A stretch of DNA of 40,698 nucleotides, from positions 1-40,698 of the forward strand of contig JAJDNM010000005.1 of the NCBI GenBank assembly GCA_022340665.1, in the 5' to 3' direction. The position numbers and the translations under genes were made by a program. Positions 30,861-39,300 of this stretch are shown here, piece after piece. Source of the stretch: Acidobacteriota bacterium (GTDB lineage: Bacteria > Acidobacteriota > Thermoanaerobaculia > Thermoanaerobaculales > Sulfomarinibacteraceae). The notes under the pieces are model-generated. The model had not been told where the DNA came from, made no database searches, and saw only the letters and a list, made by a program, of their open reading frames with translations. Numbering within the stretch: position 1 is the first letter of the stretch; every line of letters begins with the position of its first letter.

Positions 30861-33350
30861 CTATTCCGAACCGCTGTCAGCGTCCTTCTCGTCTCGCTGC
30901 GAGAGCGAGATCGCTGCATCCGAGTCAACCGACCGGAGGTGGATGTCACGTTGCGGAAACGGTATCTCTATGCCGGCCTCGCGGAACGCGTCATCGATGC
31001 TGACTCGCAGATCACTCGAGACGGCTACGAAGTTCTCCCTGGTCCAGGCACGTAGCTCGAAATCGAGGGCGCTGTCACCGAATCCGAGGAAGAGCGCCTC
31101 CGGTTCGGGATCAGCCAACACCTCGGGGTGGTCACCCGCAACCCGGTTGAGGATCTCGATGACCACGCGCGGATCGGTGCCGTATGCAACTCCGACCGGC
31201 ACCTTTGCACGGCGCCAATTATCGCTCAGGGTCCAGTTGATGACCTCGGTAGATATGAGGTTGGCGTTGGGGACGATGACTTCGGCACCCTCGATAGTGC
31301 CGACCACGCTCGCCCGCATGCCAATACTCTTGACCGTTCCGAACAGGTCGTTGACCTCGATCTTGTCGCCAACTCGGATTGGCCGCTCGAACAGCAAGAT
31401 CAGGCCCGATACGAAGTTGTTGACCACATTCTGGAGACCGAAGCCGATGCCGACGCCGAGAGCACCGATGATCAGACTGATGTTCGAAAAATCGAGACCC
31501 GCAGCCGAGCCGGCGATGATGACGCCAATGACGATGATCACGTAGTGGGTCAGGCGGGAGATGGTCGCTGGTACGCCGCGCGGAAGATCCATCTTCGGCA
31601 TGACGTCCGTCTCGAGTCCGAATCGAATGATCCTCGAGATCTTGAACGTCAGCCAGACAATGAAAACGAAGATCAGGACGTGCGCAGGGACAATCGAGAA
31701 ATCCCCGATGGAAATCGGCCGATTCAGGATTCTCTTGAGGCCGGACATCACATCATCGAAGACTCCGAACCCGCGCAAGGTCATCGCAGCCCATCCCACC
31801 AGCGCGAGGAAGTCGATCAGCGCGAAGAGACTTTGGCGGAGAGTGTCTCCGTGCAAACGGACAAGACCGAATCGACGCGCAAATTTCGTCAGCAACGCGA
31901 CCCGCACGACCGCCTTCATCAGGATGGTGCCGACCCGGGCCATGATCGCCGCGTAGACGCTGGTGAGGGTTCCGTCGATGATCAGGGTTGCCAAGCCAAC
32001 AGAGCCGAAAAGGTTGGCGATGGTCCCTGCTACAAACGCGAGGAACACCAACCATGCGAAAAAGACGATGGTGTGCGTCCATCCTTGCGAGACGTCGAGA
32101 GCCCGGTTGCGGACCTTTTTGAGAAACCAGTAGCCCGAACCGGCAGCGGTGAGCGACAGGGCAAGGAGTGCGAATCGGTTGATGATGTTGCCGTCAGGTG
32201 CCAAATCGGCGATTTTCTGGAGGAAATACACCAGGGGCAGCAGGTAGGCGCCGAGTCGAAGCGACTCGGGGAGCAAAATCGGGAACATCCTCAAGAGGGC
32301 AAGCAGCAGGAGAAAACCGAGAAGACTTTCCCAGGCACGCGGCGCGCTTGGATTGAAGACCTCACTGAGAAGAAAGGTAATGATGAAAGCGGCTGCCACC
32401 GGACGAGCGAGGAGATCTACTACTGACTGAAGGGAACGGTCCTGTTGCACCCAAAGCGAAGCGTGCCTGCGCAAAAACAACAGAAAGACGGTGAGCAGAA
32501 CAAAGAACCCGCCTTGCTTGGACAACCTGTCCTTGCTCGCGGTGGCATACGCCTGGATGGATTCCCTGTTTTTTGTCCAGATTTCCTCGAAATAATCAAC
32601 TGGCGAGGCGGTGAGTCCGGGAGCCGCAAACACCTTCCATATGGGCAAGCTGTCAGAGCCGAAAATGCCTCGTCCGCGGCGATCCATTTCTTCCGAGAGG
32701 TGCACCAGCATTTCGTCTGTCGCAACCTTTTCGCGCGCCACCTCGGACTGCAGCGTGAGCACCGCGTCACGACTGCTGAGAACGGCCGTCTCTGCCTCGC
32801 CAATCGCTGCAAGCGTGTCTTCGACCTGCTGGCGAAGGACCCCTGGGAGGCTGACTTCGTCGGCCGATTCCAGTGTCAGCTCCCAGAGCCGACGCTCCTT
32901 CTCGAGTCTTCGTCTCTCTTCTTCAATCTCGGTGGAAGCGCTCTTCAATGTGCCCATCCAACCATCGAGCAGGCCTGCCGAGCTCAACCAATCGGGTTCG
33001 ACCTCCTTCACAATCGACCCCGGCCCTCCGGCTTCGACCCGGCGCAGCGTTTCCTCTCTCAGTTGATCAAGCTGTTGCCTCTCGCGATCGAAATCTTCCG
33101 CGAGTTTCTCGAGGTCTTCACTGACGTCTGTAGCGGCGACCGCATCGCGAAGCGTGACGCTGATCTCTGCGGCTTCATTCGGAATCTCGGACGCAGGAAT
33201 CGCTGTCGGCACCGGCGTCGGCAGTATGGCCGGAGTCTCCGTCGGCTCCTGGCCTGTTTGAGCGAAACTCGTCGTTGCTACCAACAGACACGTCACCAGG
33301 GCACCACACGACACCTGCCGCAACACGCCCGTACCCACTTTCCGTCTCAT
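30861..33350 (-). CDS. Large MscS-family mechanosensitive channel (MscK/MscM type)
   Basis: An 829-residue membrane protein. After a signal peptide (cleavage near SFAQ) comes a periplasmic, largely coiled-coil region (about 50-280, e.g. LEKLAEDFDRERQQLDQLREETLRRVEAG). About ten membrane helices follow. The MscS core (about 590-810) has the pore helix IGALGVGIGFGLQNVVNNFVSG, then LLFERPIRVGDKIEV, GTVKSIGMRASVV, VIVPNANLIS.EVINWT and a beta/alpha cytoplasmic end. It would open under membrane tension to release solutes in osmotic downshock. ATG 33350 gives a normal signal peptide; the upstream frame extends into the neighbouring nhaA gene and is rejected. The ribosome site is weak. Confidence 0.92.
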   Translation of the reverse strand: MRRKVGTGVLRQVSCGALVTCLLVATTSFAQTGQEPTETPAILPTPVPTAIPASEIPNEAAEISVTLRDAVAATDVSEDLEKLAEDFDRERQQLDQLREETLRRVEAGGPGSIVKEVEPDWLSSAGLLDGWMGTLKSASTEIEEERRRLEKERRLWELTLESADEVSLPGVLRQQVEDTLAAIGEAETAVLSSRDAVLTLQSEVAREKVATDEMLVHLSEEMDRRGRGIFGSDSLPIWKVFAAPGLTASPVDYFEEIWTKNRESIQAYATASKDRLSKQGGFFVLLTVFLLFLRRHASLWVQQDRSLQSVVDLLARPVAAAFIITFLLSEVFNPSAPRAWESLLGFLLLLALLRMFPILLPESLRLGAYLLPLVYFLQKIADLAPDGNIINRFALLALSLTAAGSGYWFLKKVRNRALDVSQGWTHTIVFFAWLVFLAFVAGTIANLFGSVGLATLIIDGTLTSVYAAIMARVGTILMKAVVRVALLTKFARRFGLVRLHGDTLRQSLFALIDFLALVGWAAMTLRGFGVFDDVMSGLKRILNRPISIGDFSIVPAHVLIFVFIVWLTFKISRIIRFGLETDVMPKMDLPRGVPATISRLTHYVIIVIGVIIAGSAAGLDFSNISLIIGALGVGIGFGLQNVVNNFVSGLILLFERPIRVGDKIEVNDLFGTVKSIGMRASVVGTIEGAEVIVPNANLISTEVINWTLSDNWRRAKVPVGVAYGTDPRVVIEILNRVAGDHPEVLADPEPEALFLGFGDSALDFELRAWTRENFVAVSSDLRVSIDDAFREAGIEIPFPQRDIHLRSVDSDAAISLSQRDEKDADSGSE

Positions 33351-33448
33351 TTCATGATCCAATCCAAGACCCAGCGCCCGACTGTACTCAGAGCTATCGT
33401 GACGCGATGATTCTAAGCGACACCACCCTCTGGCCCGAAGAGGAAAGT

Positions 33449-34762
33449 CTAACCCTTCGGCAAAGCTCGCGCCAAAACTCCGTATCCAAGGATTCCAGAG
33501 CTCAGCGATGCCGCGAGAATTCCGATCTTGGCGGTTGCAATCAGTGCCTCGTTGTCGAAAGCGAGATCGGTGATGAAGAGAGACATCGTGAATCCGATGC
33601 CCGCCAGGCACCCGGCGCCGAATACCTGAGCCCACGTTACGCCTGCGGGCAGCGCACCGTGTCCGCTCTTGACTGCCAGCCAGCTCATGAGGCCGATGCC
33701 AACGGGCTTGCCCACCACCAGTCCTACGATGATGCCGAGGGAGAGTGGCCTCGCGAGCACCTCTGTCACATTCCCACCGACCGCAACACCCGCATTGGCC
33801 AGGGCGAAGAGGGGCAGTATCAACCAGATCTGGATGGGGTGCAGGTGGTGTTCGAGCACCAGGCCGGTGGGGAGCGCATCCTCGGCCCTGGAGCGGATGG
33901 ACTCGACGATATCGAGTTGCTCGCGATCATCGATCATCGAGTGCACGGAGGGCTTCAGGTGCTTGATGCGTTCGAGCCGTTCTTCGGTTTCGTCGATGAA
34001 CACTTGCGGATCGACCCGCGGCCGCACCGGAATGACCAAAGCTACGAGTATTCCGGCCACCGTTGCATGAACCCCCGAGGAGAACACGGCGAGCCACACC
34101 CCGATGATCAAAAGATAGAGAATTCCCCGGCGCCACCGGGCTTTTACGGCGACAAACAGCAGCGCCAGCAGAACTGCGGCCGCTCCGAGGGCGCCGACCT
34201 GGATCTCATCGGTATAGAAGATCGCGATCACCGCCACCGCACCGAGGTCGTCGGCAATGGCAAGTGCCGTGAGGAAGATCTTGAGAGCCAGCGGCGCACG
34301 GGTGCCGAATATGGCAAGGACCCCGAGGGCGAACGCGATATCCGTGGCCATCGGAATGCCCCATCCACGGGCACTCTCCGTTCCCAGGTTGAGCAGCATG
34401 AAGAAGGCCGCCGGCACGACCATGCCACCGACCGCCGCTGCCACCGGCAGCACCGCCTTGTCGAACGAGGAGAGCTCGCCGACCACCAGCTCCCGCTTGA
34501 TCTCGAGACCAACGACAAAGAAGAAGACCACCATCAAGCCATCGTTGATCCAGTGGTGCAGGGAGAGCTTGAACGACGCGTCGCCCCACGTCACACCGAT
34601 GTAGGTGTGCAGGAGATCGAAGTAGGTATCCGCCCATGGAGAGTTGGCCCACAGCAACGCGACAACGGTGCATGCCAACAAGAGGAGGCTGCCCGCCACC
34701 TCTGAACGAACGAACCACTCGAACCAACTGCGGACGCCTGTCGTGTCCTTCGCTGTAACCAT
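33449..34762 (-). CDS. nhaA: Na+/H+ antiporter NhaA
   Basis: A 437-residue NhaA antiporter that exchanges internal Na+ for external protons. The ion-binding aspartate pair is Asp171-Asp172 (AIADDLGAVAVIA), the crossed-helix motif is ATDIAFALGVLA (Asp141), and the conserved Lys region is VVGKPVGIGL. Further family landmarks are HHWINDGLMVVFFFVVGLEIKRE and AGIGFTMSLFI. Length is slightly above the E. coli protein. ATG 34762 has GGGAGG upstream; the longer frame overlaps the divergent channel gene. It is divergent from the pentameric channel at 34851, with an 88-base shared control region. Confidence 0.96.
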   Translation of the reverse strand: MVTAKDTTGVRSWFEWFVRSEVAGSLLLLACTVVALLWANSPWADTYFDLLHTYIGVTWGDASFKLSLHHWINDGLMVVFFFVVGLEIKRELVVGELSSFDKAVLPVAAAVGGMVVPAAFFMLLNLGTESARGWGIPMATDIAFALGVLAIFGTRAPLALKIFLTALAIADDLGAVAVIAIFYTDEIQVGALGAAAVLLALLFVAVKARWRRGILYLLIIGVWLAVFSSGVHATVAGILVALVIPVRPRVDPQVFIDETEERLERIKHLKPSVHSMIDDREQLDIVESIRSRAEDALPTGLVLEHHLHPIQIWLILPLFALANAGVAVGGNVTEVLARPLSLGIIVGLVVGKPVGIGLMSWLAVKSGHGALPAGVTWAQVFGAGCLAGIGFTMSLFITDLAFDNEALIATAKIGILAASLSSGILGYGVLARALPKG

Positions 34763-34837
34763 TTCAGGCCTCCCGATTGAGATGCGGAATGATATCTCAA
34801 ACATTTTCGGGTCTTCCCCCCAATCCAGCGCAAACTG

Positions 34838-34843
34838 TAAAAT
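34838..34843 (+). promoter_or_regulatory. -10 hexamer for the pentameric channel gene
   Basis: TAAAAT is followed by 7 bases and ATG 34851. No Shine-Dalgarno fits in between, so a leaderless transcript is likely. An ATG within the hexamer (34842) is in frame but would place the start inside the promoter. Confidence 0.5.
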
Positions 34844-34850
34844 GTGGCGA

Positions 34851-35858
34851 ATGAAAAACAGAATTGCCACTCGATTCGTCGTCGCGCTCGTTCTTCTCCT
34901 CCTCGGGGCGCTCTCCTCCGCCGCTTCGGAGGACCTCACCGGTACGCGTCCGGGTCCCCCGGGTCAGCCGTTGACCATCAACGGCACCCTCTTCCTGCTC
35001 GATGTTTCGAAGATCGACGGAGCCGACAGCAGCTTCACCGCTGACGTGTTCCTGATGCTGAGCTGGAAGGACGAGCGGCTGGCCTCGGAAGCCGAGGGGA
35101 TACGCCGGAAATCGCTCTCGAGCATCTGGAGCCCGCAGGTCCAGGTTCTCAACCAGCGGCGGATCTGGAAGACCTTTCCCGATACCGCCGACATTTCGGC
35201 GGACGGCACGGTCATTCACCGGCAACGCTATTTCGGCAGGTTCGCCGCGCCTCTCGACCTCCGGGATTTCCCGATCGACCGTCAGCAACTCGAGATACAG
35301 GTCGTGATTCCCGGATACGGCCCAGACGAGATCCATTTCGTGCCAACCACCCACGACCTCGGCACCGGTCGATCGCCCGATATGACGATCCCAGACTGGT
35401 CGATCGGCTCGTTCGAGGTTCGCTCCGAGCCGTATTCGGCGGTGCCGGGGGGTCGGGAGCTCGCAGCGCTCAGGGGCACATTCGAAGCGCGCAGATATCT
35501 CGGCTTCTACATCGGCAAGGCACTCGTGTCAGTGGCCATCATCGTCTTCATGTCGTGGGTCGTCTTCTGGGTGTCGCCGACCCAAGTCGGGCCCCGCCTC
35601 AGCGTCTCGGTGACCTCCATGCTCACCCTGATCGCCTACCGCTTTCTCCTCGGGCAATCGCTTCCACCCGTTTCCTATCTCACGCGGCTCGACTACTTCC
35701 TTCTCGCTTCGACGATTCTCGTCTTCATCGCTCTGATACAGGTGGCTTTGACCAGCAGCATGGAAGAGGGGCGAGGTGCGAGGGTCAACCGGTTTTCACG
35801 TTGGATTTTTCCGGTCGCATTCCTTCTGATTTTCGCAGTCTCGTTCCTGGTGACCTAG
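34851..35858 (+). CDS. Pentameric ligand-gated ion channel homologue (GLIC/ELIC-like)
   Basis: A 335-residue protein with a signal peptide (about 1-24), an extracellular beta domain and four membrane helices: M1 about 218-240 (ending SWVVFW), M2 about 249-267 (RLSVSVTSMLTLIAYRFLL), M3 about 279-301 and M4 about 317-334. The Pro-loop motif FPIDRQQLEIQV (in place of the animal Cys-loop) is present. The M2-M3 linker LPPVSY is typical. There is no Cys in the protein. The proline normally found in M1 of GLIC (ILP) reads as Ser227. It should form a cation- or anion-conducting pentamer opened by a ligand or by pH; which one is not visible. The adjacent divergent nhaA suggests a link with pH or sodium. 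Confidence 0.92.
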   Translation: MKNRIATRFVVALVLLLLGALSSAASEDLTGTRPGPPGQPLTINGTLFLLDVSKIDGADSSFTADVFLMLSWKDERLASEAEGIRRKSLSSIWSPQVQVLNQRRIWKTFPDTADISADGTVIHRQRYFGRFAAPLDLRDFPIDRQQLEIQVVIPGYGPDEIHFVPTTHDLGTGRSPDMTIPDWSIGSFEVRSEPYSAVPGGRELAALRGTFEARRYLGFYIGKALVSVAIIVFMSWVVFWVSPTQVGPRLSVSVTSMLTLIAYRFLLGQSLPPVSYLTRLDYFLLASTILVFIALIQVALTSSMEEGRGARVNRFSRWIFPVAFLLIFAVSFLVT

Positions 35859-35988
35859 GAGCCTATCCGAGTACATCTCGAAGAATCGCTAGACGCGTCC
35901 CAGATCCTTCGCATTTCGGCGCGAGGTCCTGCTACCTTACTGCCGGGAAAGAATGTCTGATCGTCTGGGGGGTCCCATGAAACGGCTG

Positions 35989-38900
35989 TTTGCCCTGTTC
36001 GTCGTATGTTCGTTGATCGTCCCGTTCGTCGCGGCTGAGGACGAGGAGCCCGGCACCGGTATGACCGCCAAGGCTTTCAAGGGCCTGGAGCTCCGCAGTA
36101 TCGGTCCGGCTTTGATGTCGGGTCGGATCGCGGACATCGCCGTCCACCCGACCGACTTCAGCACCTGGTACGTGGCTGTCGGCTCGGGCGGAGTCTGGAA
36201 GACGAACAACGCCGGTACGACCTGGGAGGCGATATTCGACGGTGAGGCATCGTACTCGATCGGTTGCGTGGCCCTCGATCCGACGAACCCGGAAACCGTT
36301 TGGGTCGGAACCGGCGAAAACGTCGGCGGCCGCCACGTCGGGTTCGGTGACGGCGTTTACAGAAGCATGGACGGCGGCAAGAGCTGGAAGAATATGGGAC
36401 TTGCCGACTCCCAGCACATCTCCGAGATCATCGTCGATCCAGAGGACTCGAACACGGTCTACGTCGCCTCCCAGGGACCCCTGTGGTCAGCCGGGGGGGA
36501 ACGCGGGCTCTTCAAGACCAGCGACGGCGGGAATACCTGGGAAAACGTCCTGTCGGACGGTGAGTGGACGGGAGTCACGGATGTCGTGATGGACCCGCGC
36601 GACCCGCAGGTGCTGTATGCGGCCACTTGGCAACACCACCGGACGGTGGCGGCCGTGATCGACGGTGGCCCGGAGTCGGGAATCTATCGCACCGATGATG
36701 GCGGCACCGCATGGACGAAACTCACCAAGGGTCTGCCCAAGGGCAACATGGGCAAGATCGGCCTTGCCATCTCACCGCAGAAGCCGGATGTCATCTATGC
36801 CGTCATCGAGCTCGACAATCGCAAGGGGGGCACCTGGCGGTCGTCCGACCGCGGCGCGAGCTGGGAGAAGCGCTCCGACGCCGTTTCGGGCGGCACAGGC
36901 CCGCACTACTACCAGGAGCTCGAGGCAAGCCCACACGCATTTGACCGTATCTACATCATCGACGTGCGTATGCAGGTGTCAGACGACGGCGGCAGGACAT
37001 TCCGCCGAGTCAAAGAGGTGGCGAAGCACTCGGACAACCACGCTCTGGCCTTCCGGCCAGACGATCCCGACTGGCTGCTGGCCGGCACGGATGGAGGGCT
37101 CTACGAGAGTTTCGATCTCGCCGAGAGCTGGCGATTCATCGCCAATCTGCCGGTGACCCAGTTCTACAAGCTGGCCCTCGACGACTCGGAACCCTTTTAC
37201 AACGTCTACGGCGGCACGCAGGATAACAACTCCCAAGGGGGACCGACACGGACCGCCAGCGTCAACGGCATCACCAATGCCGACTGGTTCATCACCCTCT
37301 TCGCGGACGGCCATCAACCGGCGGTCGAGCCGGGAAATCCCGACATCGTCTACTCGGAATGGCAACAGGGCAATCTGGTGCGCACAGATCGAACCACCGG
37401 TGGCATCGTCTACATCCAGCCCCAGCCCGAACCTGGCGACCCGCCCGAGCGCTTCAACTGGGACGCGCCGATTCTGATCAGCCCGCACTCCCCGACCAGG
37501 CTCTACTACGCCTCGCAGCGGGTGTGGCGATCGGATAACCGGGGAGACAGCTGGGTTCCGGTGAGCCCCGACCTGACGAAGAACCAGGACCGCATCCTGT
37601 TGCCCGTGATGGGCCGTCAATGGAGTTCGACCGCGCCCTGGGACCTTTCCGCCATGTCGAACTACAACACAATCACCTCTCTCGCCGAATCACCGGTCGA
37701 GGAGGGCCTGTTGTGGGCCGGAACAGACGACGGGCTGCTACAGCTCAGCGCGAATGGCGGCGAAAGCTGGCAAGCGATCCCGGTCGGAGACCTCCCGGGA
37801 ATCCCGGACACCGCATTCGTCAACGACATCAAGGCCGATCTCTTCGATGCCGACACCGTGTACGTCTGTCTGGACAATCACAAGTACGGAGACTTCAAAC
37901 CCTACCTGATGAAGAGCACCAATCGTGGCCGGAGCTGGTCATCGATCGCCGGCGACCTGCCCGATCGGCACCTCGTGTGGCGGCTGGTTCAGGATCACGT
38001 CAAACCGGACCTCCTGTTCGCCGCCACCGAATTCGGGCTCTTCTTCACCGTCAACGGTGGCTCGAACTGGATTGGACTTTCCGGTGGGGTACCGACCATT
38101 TCCTTCCGTGATCTGGCAATCCAGAGGCGAGAAAACGACCTTGTCGGCGCGTCCTTCGGACGCGGATTCTATGTGCTGGACGATTACACAGCGCTTCGTG
38201 ATGTCAGCGAAGAATCGATGAGGAAGGAGGCAACGCTCTTCCCGGTCAGAAAGACCCCCTGGTACATCCAACGGCGGCCACTCGGAGACAGCGGCAGGGC
38301 ATCGCAGGGAGCATCCTATTTCGTCGCCGACAATCCTCCCTTCGGCGCAGTCTTCACCTACCACCTCGCTGACGGTTTGAAATCTCTCGAGGATCAGCGC
38401 CGCGACGGTGAGAAGAAGCTGGAAAAAGACTGGAAGGACACTCCGTACGTCGGGTTCGAAGCCCTCGAGAAGGAACGGCGGCAACCGAAACCCGCCATTC
38501 TACTGACCATACGCGATGCAAACGGCAACGTTGTCCGCACTCTCAGCGGCCCCATCAAGGCGGGTTTTCACCGCGTGGCCTGGGACCTCACCTACCCGAC
38601 CACCGCCGCCATCCAGCGAGGGCGGAACATCAGCGAGGAAGAGGAGTCGGAAGGCCGCGACTCGGGCTTCATGGCGCCGCCAGGCATTTATACGGTAACC
38701 CTGTCGAAGAGAGCTGACGGCCAGATCACGAACCTTTCGGAGCCTATGAGCTTTGAAGTTGTCCGCTATTTCGAGGGAGTCCTCGATGGGATGACGCCGT
38801 CCGCGACCGCCGAATTCATGCAACGGGTGGCCGAGCTGCAGCGCAGTGTGACCGCTGCCAACGCGTCCCTGAGGCAGGCCTTCGAAAAAGTTGATCTCCT

Positions 38901-39267
38901 CGAGCAGGCACTGGCGAGATCAAAGGTCGATCCGGGTGCCCTCGATATCGAGCTCGCGAGTCTTCGACAGCGACTCTTCGAACTCGACGAGATGCTGTCC
39001 GGCAACCGGTCGCGGCGATCGATCGGAGAACCTCGGCCACCCACGGTTTCCGGGCGGCTGCGGGTGGCAGCGATGACCGACGGCCAGTCAGACTATGGTC
39101 CGACCATGACTCACCAGCGGGCCTTCGAGATCGCGCGCGACGAGTATGCGACCATCGAGCCTCAGCTGCGCCAGGTCCTCGAGGTGGATATTCCCGCTGT
39201 CGAGGCAAGGATGGAGGCGGCCGGTGTGCCGTGGACCCCGGGGAGGTCGCTACCGACAATCCATTGA
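35989..39267 (+). CDS. Sortilin/VPS10-like Asp-box beta-propeller protein
   Basis: A 1092-residue exported protein with a signal peptide (about 1-20). About ten Asp-box motifs (SxDxGxxW type: TNNAGTTWE, SMDGGKSWK, TSDGGNTWE, SSDRGASWE, SDNRGDSWV, SANGGESWQ, STNRGRSWS) lie in a double-length propeller from about 40 to 750. After this is a beta-sandwich (AILLTIRDANGNVVRTLSGPIKAGFHRVAWDL), then a coiled-coil C-terminal region (about 935-1080). Family members are often called glycosyl hydrolase, but no catalytic residues are evident and the role is unknown. I chose ATG 35989 because it begins the signal peptide; ATG 35953 lies downstream of a TACCTT -10-like hexamer (35933-35938) and is the alternative. 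Confidence 0.88.
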   Translation, partial: FALFVVCSLIVPFVAAEDEEPGTGMTAKAFKGLELRSIGPALMSGRIADIAVHPTDFSTWYVAVGSGGVWKTNNAGTTWEAIFDGEASYSIGCVALDPTNPETVWVGTGENVGGRHVGFGDGVYRSMDGGKSWKNMGLADSQHISEIIVDPEDSNTVYVASQGPLWSAGGERGLFKTSDGGNTWENVLSDGEWTGVTDVVMDPRDPQVLYAATWQHHRTVAAVIDGGPESGIYRTDDGGTAWTKLTKGLPKGNMGKIGLAISPQKPDVIYAVIELDNRKGGTWRSSDRGASWEKRSDAVSGGTGPHYYQELEASPHAFDRIYIIDVRMQVSDDGGRTFRRVKEVAKHSDNHALAFRPDDPDWLLAGTDGGLYESFDLAESWRFIANLPVTQFYKLALDDSEPFYNVYGGTQDNNSQGGPTRTASVNGITNADWFITLFADGHQPAVEPGNPDIVYSEWQQGNLVRTDRTTGGIVYIQPQPEPGDPPERFNWDAPILISPHSPTRLYYASQRVWRSDNRGDSWVPVSPDLTKNQDRILLPVMGRQWSSTAPWDLSAMSNYNTITSLAESPVEEGLLWAGTDDGLLQLSANGGESWQAIPVGDLPGIPDTAFVNDIKADLFDADTVYVCLDNHKYGDFKPYLMKSTNRGRSWSSIAGDLPDRHLVWRLVQDHVKPDLLFAATEFGLFFTVNGGSNWIGLSGGVPTISFRDLAIQRRENDLVGASFGRGFYVLDDYTALRDVSEESMRKEATLFPVRKTPWYIQRRPLGDSGRASQGASYFVADNPPFGAVFTYHLADGLKSLEDQRRDGEKKLEKDWKDTPYVGFEALEKERRQPKPAILLTIRDANGNVVRTLSGPIKAGFHRVAWDLTYPTTAAIQRGRNISEEEESEGRDSGFMAPPGIYTVTLSKRADGQITNLSEPMSFEVVRYFEGVLDGMTPSATAEFMQRVAELQRSVTAANASLRQAFEKVDLLEQALARSKVDPGALDIELASLRQRLFELDEMLSGNRSRRSIGEPRPPTVSGRLRVAAMTDGQSDYGPTMTHQRAFEIARDEYATIEPQLRQVLEVDIPAVEARMEAAGVPWTPGRSLPTIH

Positions 39268-39300
39268 TTGAGCACCGTTCTTTGTTGAAACTCTGCGAGC

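Noticed and set aside
35989-39267. Glycosyl hydrolase function for the Asp-box protein
   Set aside because: Asp-boxes are structural; no sialidase arginine triad or catalytic acid pair could be pointed out, so only the fold is claimed.
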